From assembly GCF_902167145.1 (NCBI RefSeq), contig NC_050101.1:179238428-179302427 (forward strand): DNA of 64,000 bases, written 5' to 3'. The stretch is from Zea mays (lineage: Eukaryota; Streptophyta; Magnoliopsida; Poales; Poaceae). The position numbers and the translations under genes are program-made. Under the pieces are notes generated by a model. The model was not told where the DNA came from. It ran no database searches and saw nothing but the letters and a program-made list of their open reading frames with translations. Shown here one piece after another: positions 33,411-45,247 of this stretch (position 1 is its first letter; each line of letters begins with the position of its first letter).

Positions 33411-34588
33411 TGAAAGTCACCTAGAGGGGGGTGAATAGGGCGAATCAGAAATTTAACAACTTAAGCATAACTACAAGCCGGGTTAGCGTTAGAAATATGA
33501 ACGAGTCCGAGAGAGAGGGTGAAAACAAATAGCGGGCAAATAAAGAGTGAGACACGATGATTTGTTTTACCGAGGTTCGGTTCTTGCAAACCTACTCCCC
33601 GTTGAGGTGGTCACAAAGACCGGGTCTCTTTCAACCCTTTCCCTCTCTCAAACGGTCCCTCGGACCGAGTGAGCTTCTCTTCTCAATCAAACGGGAACCA
33701 AACTTCCCCGCAAGGACCACCACACAATTGGTGTCTCTTGCCTCGGTTACAATTGAGTTGATCGCAAGAAAGAATGAGAGAAAGAAGCAATCCAAGCGCA
33801 AGAGCTCAAAAGAACACAACAAATCTCTCTCTCTAATCACTAGAGCTTTGTGTGGAGTTGGGAGAGGATTTGATCTATTTGGTTGTGTCTAGAATTGAAT
33901 GCTAGAGCTCTTGTAAGTAGTTGGAAGGTGGAAAACTTGGATGACTTGAATGTGGGGTGGTTGGGGGTATTTATAGCCCCAACCACCAAACTAGCCGTTT
34001 GGTGAAGGCTGCTGTCGCATGGCGCACCGGACAGTCCGGTGCGCCACCGGACAGTGTCCGGTGCGCCAGCCACGTCACCCGGTCGTTAGGGTTCGACCGT
34101 TGGAGCTCTGACTGGTGGGGTCGCCTGGCTGTCGGTGGTGCACCGGACAGGTACTGTAGACTGTCCGGTGCCCCTTCACGCGCGTGCCTGACTTCTGCGC
34201 GCTCTGGCGTGCATTAAATGTTGTTGCAGGTGACCGTTGGCGTGGAAGAAGTCGTTGCTCCGCTGGCACACCGGACAGTCCGGTGAATTATAGCGGAGCG
34301 CCCTTGGAAATTCCTGAAGGTGAAGAGTTCAGCCTCGAGTGCCCTGGTGCACCGGACACTGTCCGGTGGCACACCGGACAGTCCGGTTCGCCAGACCAGG
34401 GCTGCCTTTGGGATCCCTTTAGCTCTCTATCTTTGAACCCTTTCTTGGTCTTTTTATTGGCTTGTTGTGAACCTTTGGCACCTGCATAACTTATAGACTA
34501 GAGCAAACTAGTTAGTTCAATAATTTGTGTTGGGCAATTCAATCACCAAAATCATTTAGGAAAAAGGTGTAAGCCTATTTCCCTTTCA
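33411..34588 (-). mobile_element. E2 5' LTR (1178 bp)
   Basis: It closely matches the 3' LTR except for losses of palindrome-containing segments around 34280 and 34365, and scattered substitutions. The promoter TATA (minus strand, GCTATAAATACC) lies at about 33966-33977. The length difference of 74 bp from the 3' LTR is explained by deletion between short direct repeats. Confidence 0.9.
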
Positions 34589-37228
34589 AGAATCTTGCCC
34601 TCGAGATTTAGGGTTGGCTAGCAAAGAGTTCAGGGTACTTGGCTTTCAGATCGTCTTCTCTTTCCTAGGTTGCTTCTTCTTCCGAGTGATGATCCCATTT
34701 GACTTTGCACATCCTGATGGTGCTCCTTCGAGTGACCCTGTCTGTTGTCTCCAGAATCTGAGTTGACTTCTCAATGCAAGTCAAATCTTCTTGAAATTCA
34801 AGGTCCTCTATTGGCAACTAATCTTCTGGTACACGCAAGCATTTTTTCAGCTGAGACACATGGAATACATCATGCACAACTGACAAACTTTCTGGTAGGC
34901 TAAGTTGATATGCCACTTCTCCACGTCTTGCTTGAATCTGGTACGATCCGATGTATCAAGGTGCTAGCTTGCCTTTGACTCCGAACCTTTTGATTCCTCT
35001 GATAGGTGACACTTTCAGGTAGACATAATCTCCTACCTCAAAACTCAATTCTCTTCTTCGGGTGTCAGCATAGCTTCGCTGTCTGGACTGTGCTGTCTTC
35101 AGATTCTCTCGAACCATTCTGATGTTCTCTTTAGGCTCAAGCAAAATATCTGGACCAAACACATGCCTTTCGTCAGGTTGGTCCCAATGCAACGGAGTTC
35201 TATAATTCCTCCCATAGAGTGCTTGGAATGGTGACATCTTCAGACTGCCTTGGTAGCTATTGTTGTAGGAGAATTCTACATACTGTACCCTCTTGTCCCA
35301 ACCTAACTTGTCTTACAATGCACAAGTTCTCAACATATCTTCAAGAATCTGGTTGGTTATCTACGTTTGACCATCTGTTTGCGGGTGATAAGCTGAACTG
35401 AACTTCAAGTGTGTGCCCAAAGCTTCATGTAGCTGCTGCCAAAAATGAGAAGTGAATTGGGTACTTCTGTCGGATACTATCTTCTTTGGAACACCATGCA
35501 AGCACACAATCCGAGACATGTATAATTCTGCCAACACTGCACTGTTATAGGTGGTCTTGACCGGTATGAAATGAGCCGACTACTACCTAGATGGAGTCAT
35601 AACCAGCGCGAGTGCGAGGCAGACCAACTATAAAATCTATCCCAATCTCATCCCATTTCCACTGAGAAATCTGTAATGGCTGCAACAAACCTGCGGGCCT
35701 CTGATGCTCTGCCTTGATTCTCTAACAACTGTCGTATCTAGCAACATACTATGCTATCTCCCTTTTCATACCGTACCACCAAAATCTTTTCTTCAGGTCT
35801 TGGTACCTCTTCTTGCTACTAGGGTGTATAGAATATGCTGTCTCATAAGCTTCCTTGAGAATCAGTTCCCAGATTGATTTGATGTCGGGAACGCACAACC
35901 TATCCTTAAACCATACCACTCCTTCTGCGCTTTCACAGAAACTGGGCCTTTCGCTTCTATGATCAACCACCAGATCTCGTTGATCTTCTCATCATCTTTC
36001 TAGCCCTTCCTGATATCTTGCTCTAGAGTGGGTTCCAGCTCGACTATCACTCCTTGAGTGTTGTTTAGAAATCCGAGACTCAGCCATTCGAATTCCTTTG
36101 CTAGCTCGTACGTCATCGGGTGAGCGGCCAACATATTGACTTGACTCTTTCTGCTCAAAGCATCTGCAACCACATTTTCTTTGCCTGGGTGATAATGTAT
36201 CTCCAGCTCGTAGTCTTTGATCAACTCTAGCCATCTTCGCTGCCTCATGTTCAACTCTGACTGAGTGAATATGTACTTGAGACTCTTGTGATCTGTGTAG
36301 ATATCACACTTCTGCCCATATAAATAGTGTCTCCAGGTCTTCAGTGCACGAACTACTGCTGCTAACTCCAGATCATGAGTGGGGTAATTTTTCTCATGAA
36401 TCTTCAACTGTCGGGACGAGTACGCCACTACTCTCCCTTCTTGCATTATCACACATCCCAGTCCGGTGTACGAAGCATCACAATATACTAAGAATGGCTT
36501 GTGAACATCTGGCAGAATCAATATCGGTGCGGTTGTCAACTTCTTCTTCAAAGTCTCAAAGGATTCTTGGCACACTGGGGTCCACTTGAACTCAACTTTC
36601 TTTGCCAACAAGGCTGTCATTGGCCTGACAATCTTGGAGAAACCTTCAATGAAACGCCGATAGTAACCAGCCATTCCAATGAAACTCTTGATTCCTTGGA
36701 TATCTTTCGGTGCCTTCCAGCCTATAATTGCTGCTACTTTCTTTGGATCCACAACTAATTCCTCTCGGTTTATAATATGACCTAAGAACAGGACTTCACT
36801 GATCCAGAACTCGCACTTGCTCAGCTTGGCATACAACTTTCAATCTCGTAGCCTCTGTAGTACTTTCCTCAAGTGTTCTTCATGCTCTTGCTCATTCTGG
36901 AAATATATGAGGATATCATCAATGAACATCACCACGAACTTGTTGAGATAGTCCATGAACACACTGTTCATCAAGTACATGAAATAAGTTGGCGCATTCG
37001 TCAAACCGAATGACATGACCGTGAACTCATACAGTCCATACTTGGTGATAAATGCTGTCTTCGGTATATCCGAGGGTCGGATCCTGAGTTGATGGTAACC
37101 TAACCTTAGATCTATCTTTGAGAACACACTGGCTCCTCTCAACTGATCGAATAGATATTCAATTCTTGGCAGATGGTACTTGTTCTTGATAGTGACTTCA
37201 TTCAAAGATCTGTCCTCTTCTCACAATT
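34589..37228 (-). pseudogene. E7 pol remnant: RT, RNase H, integrase, C-terminus (Tekay/Del-like)
   Basis: Minus-strand fragments in order: RT ([30 protein letters not shown] with FIDD active site), RNase H ([40 protein letters not shown]), integrase zinc-finger region (YSIHPSSKKRYQDLKKRFWW) and integrase C-terminal part (MSPFQALYGRNYRTPLHWDQ). A stop near 36840 and several frameshifts break it. The RT starts at about DRSLNEVT: everything upstream (fingers, protease, gag, primer site) is missing and LTR sequence follows directly. Confidence 0.85.
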
Positions 37229-37509
37229 GACAGTGGTGGGGCTTCGGCTGCACGGGGAGGACGCCGGTGAGCGCGGACCGGGCGAACCAGAGAGGTTAGG
37301 GCAAACCAAGGTGTGTCCCGTGCTACTGACGAAGAGGCGGAACTCACCGAGGCAACGAGCGCGGCAGAAACTCAGCGGCGGTCGCAAAACGAGCGGCGGA
37401 CCACGGTGAGCGGCGACAGAGCTTCCAGGGCGCGCTCGCAGAGCGAGAGAGAGGGCGAGGGTGCTCGGCTTAGTCCGCAACTGAGCGGGGAAGGGCGAGT
37501 GAGTGTGGA
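37229..37509 (-). mobile_element. E7 5' LTR fragment, left part
   Basis: It aligns with 24480-24765 of the 3' LTR (shared GTGGTGGGGCTTC, GCTGCACGGG and GGCGAGGGTGCTCGGC). It is joined directly to RT sequence at about 37223-37229. A deletion has therefore removed gag, protease, the primer site and one end of the LTR. It is cut at 37510 by the E3 insertion. Confidence 0.75.
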
Positions 37510-37754
37510 CTAGGTGAAAGGGAAATGTGCCTTTGGGCCATTTCTAAGTATTTTGGTGATTGAGTGCAAACACAAGTGCTTAAATGTGAAAATATGCCCA
37601 AGGATGATCAAAGTGCAAATCACAAGTTAAGGTATGTTTCTAAGCCTTAGTACATTGGTTTTGTGTACTAATATATTTGTCTAAGTGTTAGAAACAGATA
37701 GAAGAAGAGAAGAGAAGACTTGGCTGTGTACAGCCAAGGGGCTGCTTCGGTCTG

Positions 37755-38135
37755 GGGCACCGGACTGTCCGGTGGTGCACCGGACAGTGTCCGGTGGCGC
37801 ACCGGACAGTGTCCGGTGCGCCAGGCTGCCTCGGCCGAAGAGGCCGCTCTCGGGTTTTTCTCCGGCGACTTCGGCTAAAATTCACCGGACTGTCCGGTGT
37901 GCACCGGACTGTCCGGTGAGCCAACGGTCGGCCGGGCCAACGGTCGGCCGCGCGATCGGCGCGCGACACGTGGCCGAGCCAACGGTCGGAAGGAAGCACC
38001 GGACTGTCCGGTGTGCACCGGACTGTCCGGTGCGCCAGATCTGCAACGGTCGGCAACGGTCGGCTTCGCTTTCTATGGAAACAAATCGGGCACCGGACAG
38101 TGTCCGGTGTGCACCGGACTGTCCGGTGCGCCACG
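37755..38135. repeat. CACCGGACWGTCCGGTG palindrome array in E3 5' LTR
   Basis: There are about ten near-perfect 17-bp palindromes or half-sites upstream of the TATA box. The same motif recurs in the E3 3' LTR (45490-45845), E1, E2 and a fragment at 59530-59920. Palindromic U3 motifs are a known trait of maize Sireviruses. Confidence 0.85.
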
Positions 38136-38195
38136 AGACAGAAGGCAAAGATGGCCTTCCAGATTTGTTCCCAACGGCTCCTAGCTGCCTTGGGG

Positions 38196-38204
38196 CTATA
38201 AAAG
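38196..38204 (+). promoter_or_regulatory. TATA box of E3 5' LTR
   Basis: CTATAAAAG lies downstream of the palindrome array and upstream of R/U5; the copy in the 3' LTR is at 45909-45917. Confidence 0.65.
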
Positions 38205-38792
38205 GGACCCCTTGGCGCATGGAGGAGCATACCAAGCATTCCTACAACTCTTCTAAGCACCAAGACATCAATCTCACGCATTCGTTTCATTGTGATAGCA
38301 TATAGAGCTCTTGTGGAGTTGTGAACTCTTTGTGTTGCGTTGCGAGCTCTTGTTGCGACTTGTGTGCGTGTTGTTGCTCTGATTTTCGAGTCTTGTGTGC
38401 GTTGCTCATTCCCACCTTACTCCGTATTTCTTTGTGAACTCAATTGTAAGGGCGAGAGACTCCAAGTTGTGGAGATTCCTCGCAAACGGGAAAAGATCAA
38501 AGGAAAGAAAAACACCGTGGTATTCAAGTTGATCATTGGATCACTTGAGAGGAGTTGAGTGCAACTCTCGTCCGTTGGGACGCCACAACGTGGAGTAGGC
38601 AAGTTTTGTACTTGGCCGAACCACGGGATAACCACCGTGTCAACTCTGTGATTGCTTTCTTGTGGTTATTGTGTTTTGACTCATCTCTAGCCACTTGGCC
38701 ATACTTGTGCTAACTCTTAACAAGTTTTTGTGGCTTAAGTTTTGAAGTTTTACAGGATCACCTATTCACCCCCCCCCTCTAGGTGCTCTCAA

Positions 38793-38805
38793 TTGGTATC
38801 AGAGC
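38793..38805 (+). promoter_or_regulatory. E3 primer binding site
   Basis: TTGGTATCAGAGC, complementary to initiator tRNA-Met, starts two bases after the 5' LTR. Confidence 0.92.
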
Positions 38806-38841
38806 CGTTCTCTTCAAGAAAGGGACTAACCGCCCGAAGAG

Positions 38842-41247
38842 ATGGATCCTAAGGGGAAGGGAATTGTGATCAACGACAAGGAGAAGGAGTCCTTCGTCAA
38901 CGAGCCAAGGGATGACAAGTCCAATGACTCGGGCTCGGGCCACAAGCGAAGAGATGGGAAGAAGAAGAAGACAAGACGCATCAAGGAGATCGTCTACTAC
39001 GACAGCGATGAGTCCTCTTCTTCCCAAAAGGACGACGACCACGACAAACAAAGGAAACCGGTTAATTCGAACTTTTCATTTGATTATTCTCGTATTCCAC
39101 ATAGTTCGAATTCGCATTTGCTTTCCATTCCTCTTGGTAAACCTCCACATTTTGATGGGGAGGACTACGGATTTTGGAGTCACAAAATGCGTAGTCATTT
39201 ATTCTCTCTCCATCCAAGCATATGGGAGATTGTAGAGAATGGAATGAAATTTGATAGCTCGGATAGCCCTATGTTTATCAATGAACAAATTCATAAAAAT
39301 GCACAAGCTACTACTGTTCTCTTAGCATCTTTGTGCAGGGAAGAGTACAATAAGGTGAGCGGCTTGGACAATGCCAAGCAGATATGGGACACCCTCAAGA
39401 TCTCTCACGAGGGGAACGACATCACCATGCTCACCAAGATGGAGTTGGTGGAGGGCGAGCTTGGACGATTCGCCATGATAAGGGGAGAAGAGCCAACTCA
39501 AACTTACAACCGGCTCAAGACCCTTATCAACAAGATAAGGAGCTACGGAAGCACGCGTTGGACGGATCACGACGTCGTCCGCCTAATGCTCAGGTCATTT
39601 ACCGTTCTTGATCCTCATCTCGTGAACAATATTCGTGAGAACCCCAGGTACACGATGATGACGCCCGAAGAAGTACTTGGAAAATTCGTGAGCGGGCGGA
39701 TGATGATCAAGGAGGCAAGGTACGTCGATGACGCGTTGAACGGTCCAATCCACGAGCCTCAACCCATTGCTCTCAAGGCATCAAGGAGCAAGGAGGCACT
39801 ACCAAGCAAGGTGGCGCAAATTGAGGCGGCCGGGCTTAATGATGAAGAAATGGCTCTCATCATTAAGCGCTTCAAGACGGTGCTAAAGGGTCGCAATGGA
39901 CAGCCGAGCAAGACTAAGACCAAGGGGAAGCGATCATGCTTCAAATGCGGTAAGCTTGGTCATTTTATTGCTAACTGTCCCGATAATGATAGTGACCAGG
40001 AAAAGGGAAACAAGAGGGAAAAGAAGAAGCATTACAAGAAGGCAAAGGGCGAGGCGCATCTAGGCAAGGAGTGGGACTCGGATTGCTCCTCGTCCGACTC
40101 CGACAATGAAGGACTCGCCGCCACCGCCTTCAACAAATCAACCCTCTTCCCCAACGAGCGTCACACATGCCTTATGGCAAGGGAGAAGAAGGTATGTACT
40201 CGCAACTCTACCTATGCTTCTTCAAGTGAGGACGAATCTAGTGATGAGGATGAAGTAGATTATTCATGTTTGTTCAAGGGCTTAGATAGATCTAAGATAG
40301 ACAAAATTAATGAATTAATTGATGCCTTGAATGAAAAGAATATACTTTTAGAAAAGCAAGAGGATTTGTTGTATGAAGAGCATGATAAATTTGTTGAGGC
40401 ACAAAAATCCTATACTTTAGAAGTTAAAAGAAATGAAATGCTTTCTTTTGAACTATCTACTTGTCATGAAACCATTTCTACTTTGAAAGGTGTCAACAAT
40501 GATTTAAATGCTAAATTAGAAGTAGCAAATAAATCCAATTCTTGTGTAGAACATGTTGAAATTTGTACTAGGTGTAAAGATTTTGACATTAATGCTTGTA
40601 GTGAACACCTAGTTTCAATTTCCAAGCTTAATGATGAACTGGCTAGTCTTAATGCTCAACTTAAGACTAGCAAGAATGATTTCGATAAGCTAAAATTTGC
40701 AAGGGATGCCTACACAATTGGTAGACACCCCTCAATTAAGGATGGACTTGGCTTCAAGAGAGAAGCTAAGAACTTAACAAGCCATAAGGCTCCCATTCCC
40801 GCCAAGGAGAAAGGGAAGGCCCCTATGGCTACTAGTGCTAAAAGGAACCATGCATTTTTGTATCATGATAGAAGACAAACTAGAAATGTAAGTCATGATG
40901 CTTATGATTCATATGTTTATGATTCTCATACCATGTTTGCTCCTAGTTCCTCTTATGTGTATGATAGAAATGTTACTAGGAGAAATGTTGTTCCTAAAAG
41001 AAATGCTATTCATCATGTGCCTAGAAGGAATGTTATTCATGCTCCTAGGAAAATAGCAAATGAACCTTCCACAATTTATTATGCTTTAAATGCTTCCTTT
41101 GCTATTTGTAGAAAGGATAAGAAAATTGTTGCTAGGAAGTTAGGGGCAAAATGCAAGGGAGACAAAACTTGCATTTGGGTCCCTAAGGATATTTGCACTA
41201 ACCTTGTAGGACCCAACATGAGTTGGGTACCTAAGACCCAAGCCTAA
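38842..41247 (+). CDS. gag: E3 gag (801 aa), intact
   Basis: This is the structural protein of the retrotransposon particle. The ATG at 38842 is the first good start after the primer site and begins [16 protein letters not shown]. The order is: a charged N-terminus with Ser runs, a UBN2/retrotran-gag-like region ([39 protein letters not shown]), a CCHC zinc knuckle at residues 366-379 ([14 protein letters not shown]), an acidic Ser-rich stretch, and a long coiled-coil-like region ([34 protein letters not shown]). It ends [11 protein letters not shown] 41245-41247. No frameshift or internal stop was seen. pol follows in the +1 frame. The long gag with a C-terminal coiled coil fits Sireviruses. 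Confidence 0.93.
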   Translation: MDPKGKGIVINDKEKESFVNEPRDDKSNDSGSGHKRRDGKKKKTRRIKEIVYYDSDESSSSQKDDDHDKQRKPVNSNFSFDYSRIPHSSNSHLLSIPLGKPPHFDGEDYGFWSHKMRSHLFSLHPSIWEIVENGMKFDSSDSPMFINEQIHKNAQATTVLLASLCREEYNKVSGLDNAKQIWDTLKISHEGNDITMLTKMELVEGELGRFAMIRGEEPTQTYNRLKTLINKIRSYGSTRWTDHDVVRLMLRSFTVLDPHLVNNIRENPRYTMMTPEEVLGKFVSGRMMIKEARYVDDALNGPIHEPQPIALKASRSKEALPSKVAQIEAAGLNDEEMALIIKRFKTVLKGRNGQPSKTKTKGKRSCFKCGKLGHFIANCPDNDSDQEKGNKREKKKHYKKAKGEAHLGKEWDSDCSSSDSDNEGLAATAFNKSTLFPNERHTCLMAREKKVCTRNSTYASSSEDESSDEDEVDYSCLFKGLDRSKIDKINELIDALNEKNILLEKQEDLLYEEHDKFVEAQKSYTLEVKRNEMLSFELSTCHETISTLKGVNNDLNAKLEVANKSNSCVEHVEICTRCKDFDINACSEHLVSISKLNDELASLNAQLKTSKNDFDKLKFARDAYTIGRHPSIKDGLGFKREAKNLTSHKAPIPAKEKGKAPMATSAKRNHAFLYHDRRQTRNVSHDAYDSYVYDSHTMFAPSSSYVYDRNVTRRNVVPKRNAIHHVPRRNVIHAPRKIANEPSTIYYALNASFAICRKDKKIVARKLGAKCKGDKTCIWVPKDICTNLVGPNMSWVPKTQA

Positions 41248-41260
41248 ATTTGCCTTGCAG
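41248..41260 (+). promoter_or_regulatory. gag-pol junction with splice-acceptor-like site
   Basis: Just after the gag stop lies TTTGCCTTGCAG followed by GTTTATGCATCC. pol is in the +1 frame relative to gag and has no nearby ATG. E2 has the equivalent TTGTTTTGTAG then GTTTATGCATCC at the same place, again with a +1 relation. The site may serve as a 3' splice acceptor or as part of a recoding signal; either is inference. Confidence 0.4.
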
Positions 41261-44200
41261 GTTTATGCATCCGGGGGTTCAAGCTGGATTATTGATAGCG
41301 GATGCACAAACCATATGACGGGGGAGAAGAAGATGTTCACCTCCTACGTCAAGAATAAGGATTCCCAAGATTCAATCATATTCGGTGATGGGAATCAAGG
41401 CAAGGTAAAAGGGTTAGGTAAAATTGCAATTTCTAATGAGCACTCTATCTCTAATGTGTTTTTAGTAGAGTCACTAGGATATAATTTACTATCTGTTAGT
41501 CAATTGTGCAATATGGGATATAACTGTCTGTTTACAAATATAGATGTGTCTGTCTTTAGAAGAAGTGATGGTTCACTAGCTTTTAAGGGTGTATTAGACG
41601 GCAAACTTTATTTAGTTGATTTTGCAAAAGAAGAGGCCGGTCTAGATGCATGCTTAATGGCTAAGACTTGCATGGGCTGGCTGTGGCATCGCCGCTTAGC
41701 ACATGTGGGGATGAAGAACCTTCACAAGCTTCTAAAGGGAGAACACGTGATAGGTCTAACCAATGTTCAATTCGAAAAAGATAGACCTTGTGCAGCTTGT
41801 CAAGCAGGGAAACAGGTGGGAGGAGCGCATCACAGCAAGAATGTGATGACCACTTCAAGACCCCTGGAGCTGCTGCATATGGACCTCTTCGGACCCGTCG
41901 CCTATCTAAGCATAGGGGGAAGTAAGTATGGTTTAGTTATTGTTGATGATTTTTCCCGCTTCACTTGGGTGTTCTTTTTGCAGGATAAGTCTGAAACCCA
42001 AGGGACCCTCAAACGCTTCCTCAGGAGAGCTCAAAATGAGTTTGAGCTCAAAGTGAAAAAGATAAGAAGCGACAACGGGTCCGAGTTCAAGAACCTTCAA
42101 GTGGAGGAGTTCCTTGAAGAGGAAGGGATCAAGCACGAGTTCTCCGCTCCCTACACACCACAGCAAAATGGTGTGGTAGAGAGGAAGAACAGGACGCTCA
42201 TTGACATGGCGAGGACGATGCTAGGAGAATTCAAGACCCCCGAGTGCTTTTGGACGGAAGCCGTGAACACTGCTTGCCATGCCATCAACAGGGTCTACCT
42301 TCATCGCCTCCTCAAGAAGACGTCGTATGAGCTTCTAACCGGTAACAAACCCAATGTATCTTACTTTCGTGTATTTGGGAGCAAGTGCTACATTCTAGTG
42401 AAGAAAGGTAGAAATTCTAAGTTTGCTCCCAAAGCTGTAGAAGGGTTTTTGTTAGGTTATGACTCAAATACAAAGGCGTATAGAGTCTTCAACAAATCAT
42501 CGGGTTTGGTTGAAGTCTCTAGCGACGTTGTATTTGATGAGACTAATGGCTCTCCAAGAGAGCAAGTTGTTGATTGTGATGATGTAGATGAAGAAGATGT
42601 TCCGACGGCCGCTATACGGACCATGGCGATTGGAGAAGTACGGCCACAGGAACAAGATGAACGAGATCAACCTTCTTCCTCAACTATGGTGCAACCCCCA
42701 ACCGAAGATGACAAACAGGTACCTCAAGTGGAGGCGCTTGATCAAGGGGGAGCACAAGATGATCAAGTGATAGAGGAAGAAGCGCAACCGGCACCTCCAA
42801 CTCAAGTTCGAGCGATGATTCAAAGGGATCATCCCGTCGACCAAATTCTGGGTGACATTAGCAAGGGAGTAACTACTCGATCTCGATTAGTTAATTTTTG
42901 TGAGCATTACTCCTTTGTCTCTTCTATTGAGCCTTTCAGGGTAGAAGAGGCCTTGCTAGATCCGGACTGGGTGTTGGCCATGCAAGAGGAGTTAAACAAC
43001 TTCAAGCGCAATGAAGTTTGGACACTGGTGCCTCGTCCGAAGCAAAATGTTGTGGGAACCAAGTGGGTGTTCCGCAACAAACAGGACGAGCACGGGGTGG
43101 TGACGAGGAACAAGGCTCGACTTGTGGCAAAAGGTTATGCCCAAGTCGCAGGTTTGGATTTCGAGGAGACTTTTGCTCCTGTGGCTAGGCTAGAATCAAT
43201 TCGTATCTTGCTAGCATATGCCGCTCACCATTCTTTCAGGTTGTTTCAAATGGATGTGAAGAGCGCCTTCCTCAACGGGCCAATCAAGGAGGAGGTGTAC
43301 GTGGAGCAACCCCCTGGCTTCGAGGATGAACGGTACCCCGACCATGTGTGTAAGCTCTCTAAGGCGCTCTATGGACTTAAGCAAGCCCCAAGAGCATGGT
43401 ATGAATGCCTTAGAGACTTTTTACTTGCTAATGCTTTCAAGGTTGGGAAGGCCGATCCAACTCTTTTCACTAAGACATGTGATGGTGATTTGTTTGTGTG
43501 CCAAATTTATGTTGATGACATAATATTTGGTTCTACTAACCAAAAGTCTTGTGAAGAGTTTAGCAGGGTGATGACGCAGAAATTCGAGATGTCGATGATG
43601 GGCGAGTTGAACTACTTCCTTGGGTTCCAAGTGAAGCAACTCAAGGACGGCACCTTCATCTCCCAAACGAAGTACACGCAAGATCTGCTAAAGCGGTTTG
43701 GGATGAAGGACGCCAAGCCCGCAAAGACTCCGATGGGGACCGACGGACACACCGACCTCAACAAAGGAGGTAAGTCCGTTGATCAAAAAGCATACCGGTC
43801 AATGATAGGTTCTTTGCTTTACTTATGTGCTAGTAGACCGGATATTATGCTTAGCGTATGCATGTGTGCTAGATTTCAATCCGATCCTAAGGAGTGTCAC
43901 TTAGTGGCGGTGAAGCGAATTCTTAGATATTTGGTTGCTACGCCTTGCTTCGGGCTCTGGTATCCAAAGGGGTCTACCTTTGACTTAGTTGGATACTCAG
44001 ACTCCGACTATGCTGGATGTAAGGTCGATAGGAAGAGTACATCGGGGACGTGCCAATTCTTAGGAAGGTCCCTGGTGTAATGGAACTCTAAGAAACAAAC
44101 TTCCGTTGCCCTATCCACCGCTGAGGCCGAGTATGTTGCCGCAGGACAGTGTTGCGCGCAACTACTTTGGATGAGGCAAACCCTCAGGGACTTTGGCTAC

Positions 44201-44461
44201 AATCTGAGCAAAGTCCCACTCCTATGTGATAATGAGAGTGCTATCCGCATGGCGGAAAATCCTGTTGAACACAGCCGCACAAAGCACATAGACATCCGGC
44301 ATCACTTTTTGAGAGACCACCAGCAAAAGGGAGATATCGAAGTGTTTCATGTTAGCACCGAGAACCAGCTAGCCGATATCTTCACTAAGCCTCTAGATGA
44401 GAAGACCTTTTGCAGGTTGCGTAGTGAGCTAAATGTCTTAGATTCGCGGAACCTGGATTGA
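41249..44461 (+). pseudogene. pol: E3 pol (protease, integrase, RT, RNase H) with one nonsense codon
   Basis: This is the copia-order polyprotein. Counting from the TTG at 41255: protease DSGC with catalytic D14; integrase zinc finger H145-C182 ([17 protein letters not shown]); integrase core D210, D273 and E309 with exactly 35 residues between the last two; Pro/Gln/Asp-rich linker about 430-520; RT with YVDD at 752-755; RNase H from about 905 (YSDSDYAGC). A TAA at 44078-44080 stops the protein at 941 residues, inside RNase H after GRSLV. The same frame then continues ([32 protein letters not shown]) to TGA 44459-44461. Only this codon appears to prevent a full-length product. E2 has a Ser codon (TCT) at the same point. 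Confidence 0.92.
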
Positions 44462-45247
44462 ATTGTAGCATACATGTAGTTATGCTTTTGATCATGTTCC
44501 TTTTTGCATTATGTTGCTTATTATGGTGCTCAAGTTGTACAAACACTCCCTGGACCTCACAAGTCCGTTGCAAAGTGATGCACATGTGTAGGGGGAGATG
44601 TGTTACAACTTGACCCTTTGAGACTAACCATGTGCTTGAGTTTGATAATTTAGTCTCGAAGGAGGATTGAAAGGGAAAAGGTGGACTTGGACCATGAAAG
44701 ACTTCCACTGCACTCCGATGAGAGGGTAACTAATTCCAAGTTCATCTCATGAAATCTTATTGCCATTTGCTCTTAATTGAAGACTTTGGTGAGGCAATGG
44801 GGTTAACAGGCCAGGATTGATCCCGTTTTGGTGCTTGATGCCAAAGGGGGAGAAAATAAAGGCCAAAGCGATAAATGGATCAGCTACCACTTGAGAGATT
44901 TTGAAAATAGTAGAATAGAGTTTTTGTTGTGTCAAAAGCTTTTATTGTCTCTCTTGTCAAAAGTTGGCTTCTTGTGGGGAGAAGTATTGATTATGGGAAA
45001 TAGGGGGAGTTTTTGAAATCTTTGATCAATCTCTTTTGGAATGACTCTCTTTATACTTCAACATGTGTGTTTGACTTAGAGATAGAGATTTGAGTTTGAT
45101 TTGCAAAAACAAACCAAGTGGTGGCAAAGGATGATCCATATATGCCAAAATTGAATAAAACCAATTTGAGTTTTTTTTTGAAGTGATTTTGCACTTGTTC
45201 TAGTTGCTTTATGTTGTGTTGGCATAAATCACCAAAAAGGGGGAGAT
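44462..45247 (+). other. E3 3' untranslated region with repeated polypurine tracts
   Basis: No coding region follows pol. Purine tracts of the form GGGGGAG occur at about 44591, 44846, 45003 and finally 45236-45246 directly before the 3' LTR. Multiple upstream copies of the polypurine tract are described for Sireviruses. No envelope-like frame is present. Confidence 0.8.

Larger units (their letters stand above)
25441..34588 (-). mobile_element. E2: full-length but mutated Opie/Ji-like copia element (9148 bp)
   Basis: It is bounded by two LTRs in minus orientation, with gag and pol between them reading right to left. The flanks AGATT (25436-25440) and AGAAT (34589-34593) are a 5-bp target duplication with one mismatch. 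It is inserted in the 3' part of the E7 internal region. The structure is complete but the coding region carries at least three nonsense codons and a mutated RT active site. It belongs to the same broad Sirevirus-type group as E3 but to a different LTR subfamily. Confidence 0.9.
37515..38791 (+). mobile_element. E3 5' LTR (1277 bp)
   Basis: It runs from TGAAAGGGAAATG to GGTGCTCTCA. U3 carries an array of CACCGGACTGTCCGGTG-type palindromes (37760-38130), followed by a TATA box (CTATAAAAG, 38196-38204). It is 19 bp longer than the 3' LTR because one GTGCACCGGACTGTCCG-type unit near 38000-38030 is present twice. Confidence 0.95.

Noticed and set aside
25436..34593. Treating AGATT / AGAAT as proof that E2 boundaries are wrong
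   Set aside because: LTR ends, primer site and polypurine tract fix the boundaries; a single mutation in a 5-bp duplication is expected for a copy with other point changes.
37755..38135. Regularly repeated palindromes resembling a CRISPR array
   Set aside because: Spacing is irregular, spacers are not unique, the context is a eukaryotic LTR promoter, and the motif recurs in other LTRs.
37685..38305. 206-codon frame in the E3 5' LTR and its 165-codon version in the 3' LTR
   Set aside because: It is produced by the CACCGGAC palindrome array (repeating TVRCAPDCPV); the 19-bp LTR difference shifts its frame and it has no family resemblance.
44462..45247. An envelope-like gene after pol in E3, as in some Sireviruses
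   Set aside because: No open frame longer than about 60 codons with signal or membrane features is present on the plus strand.
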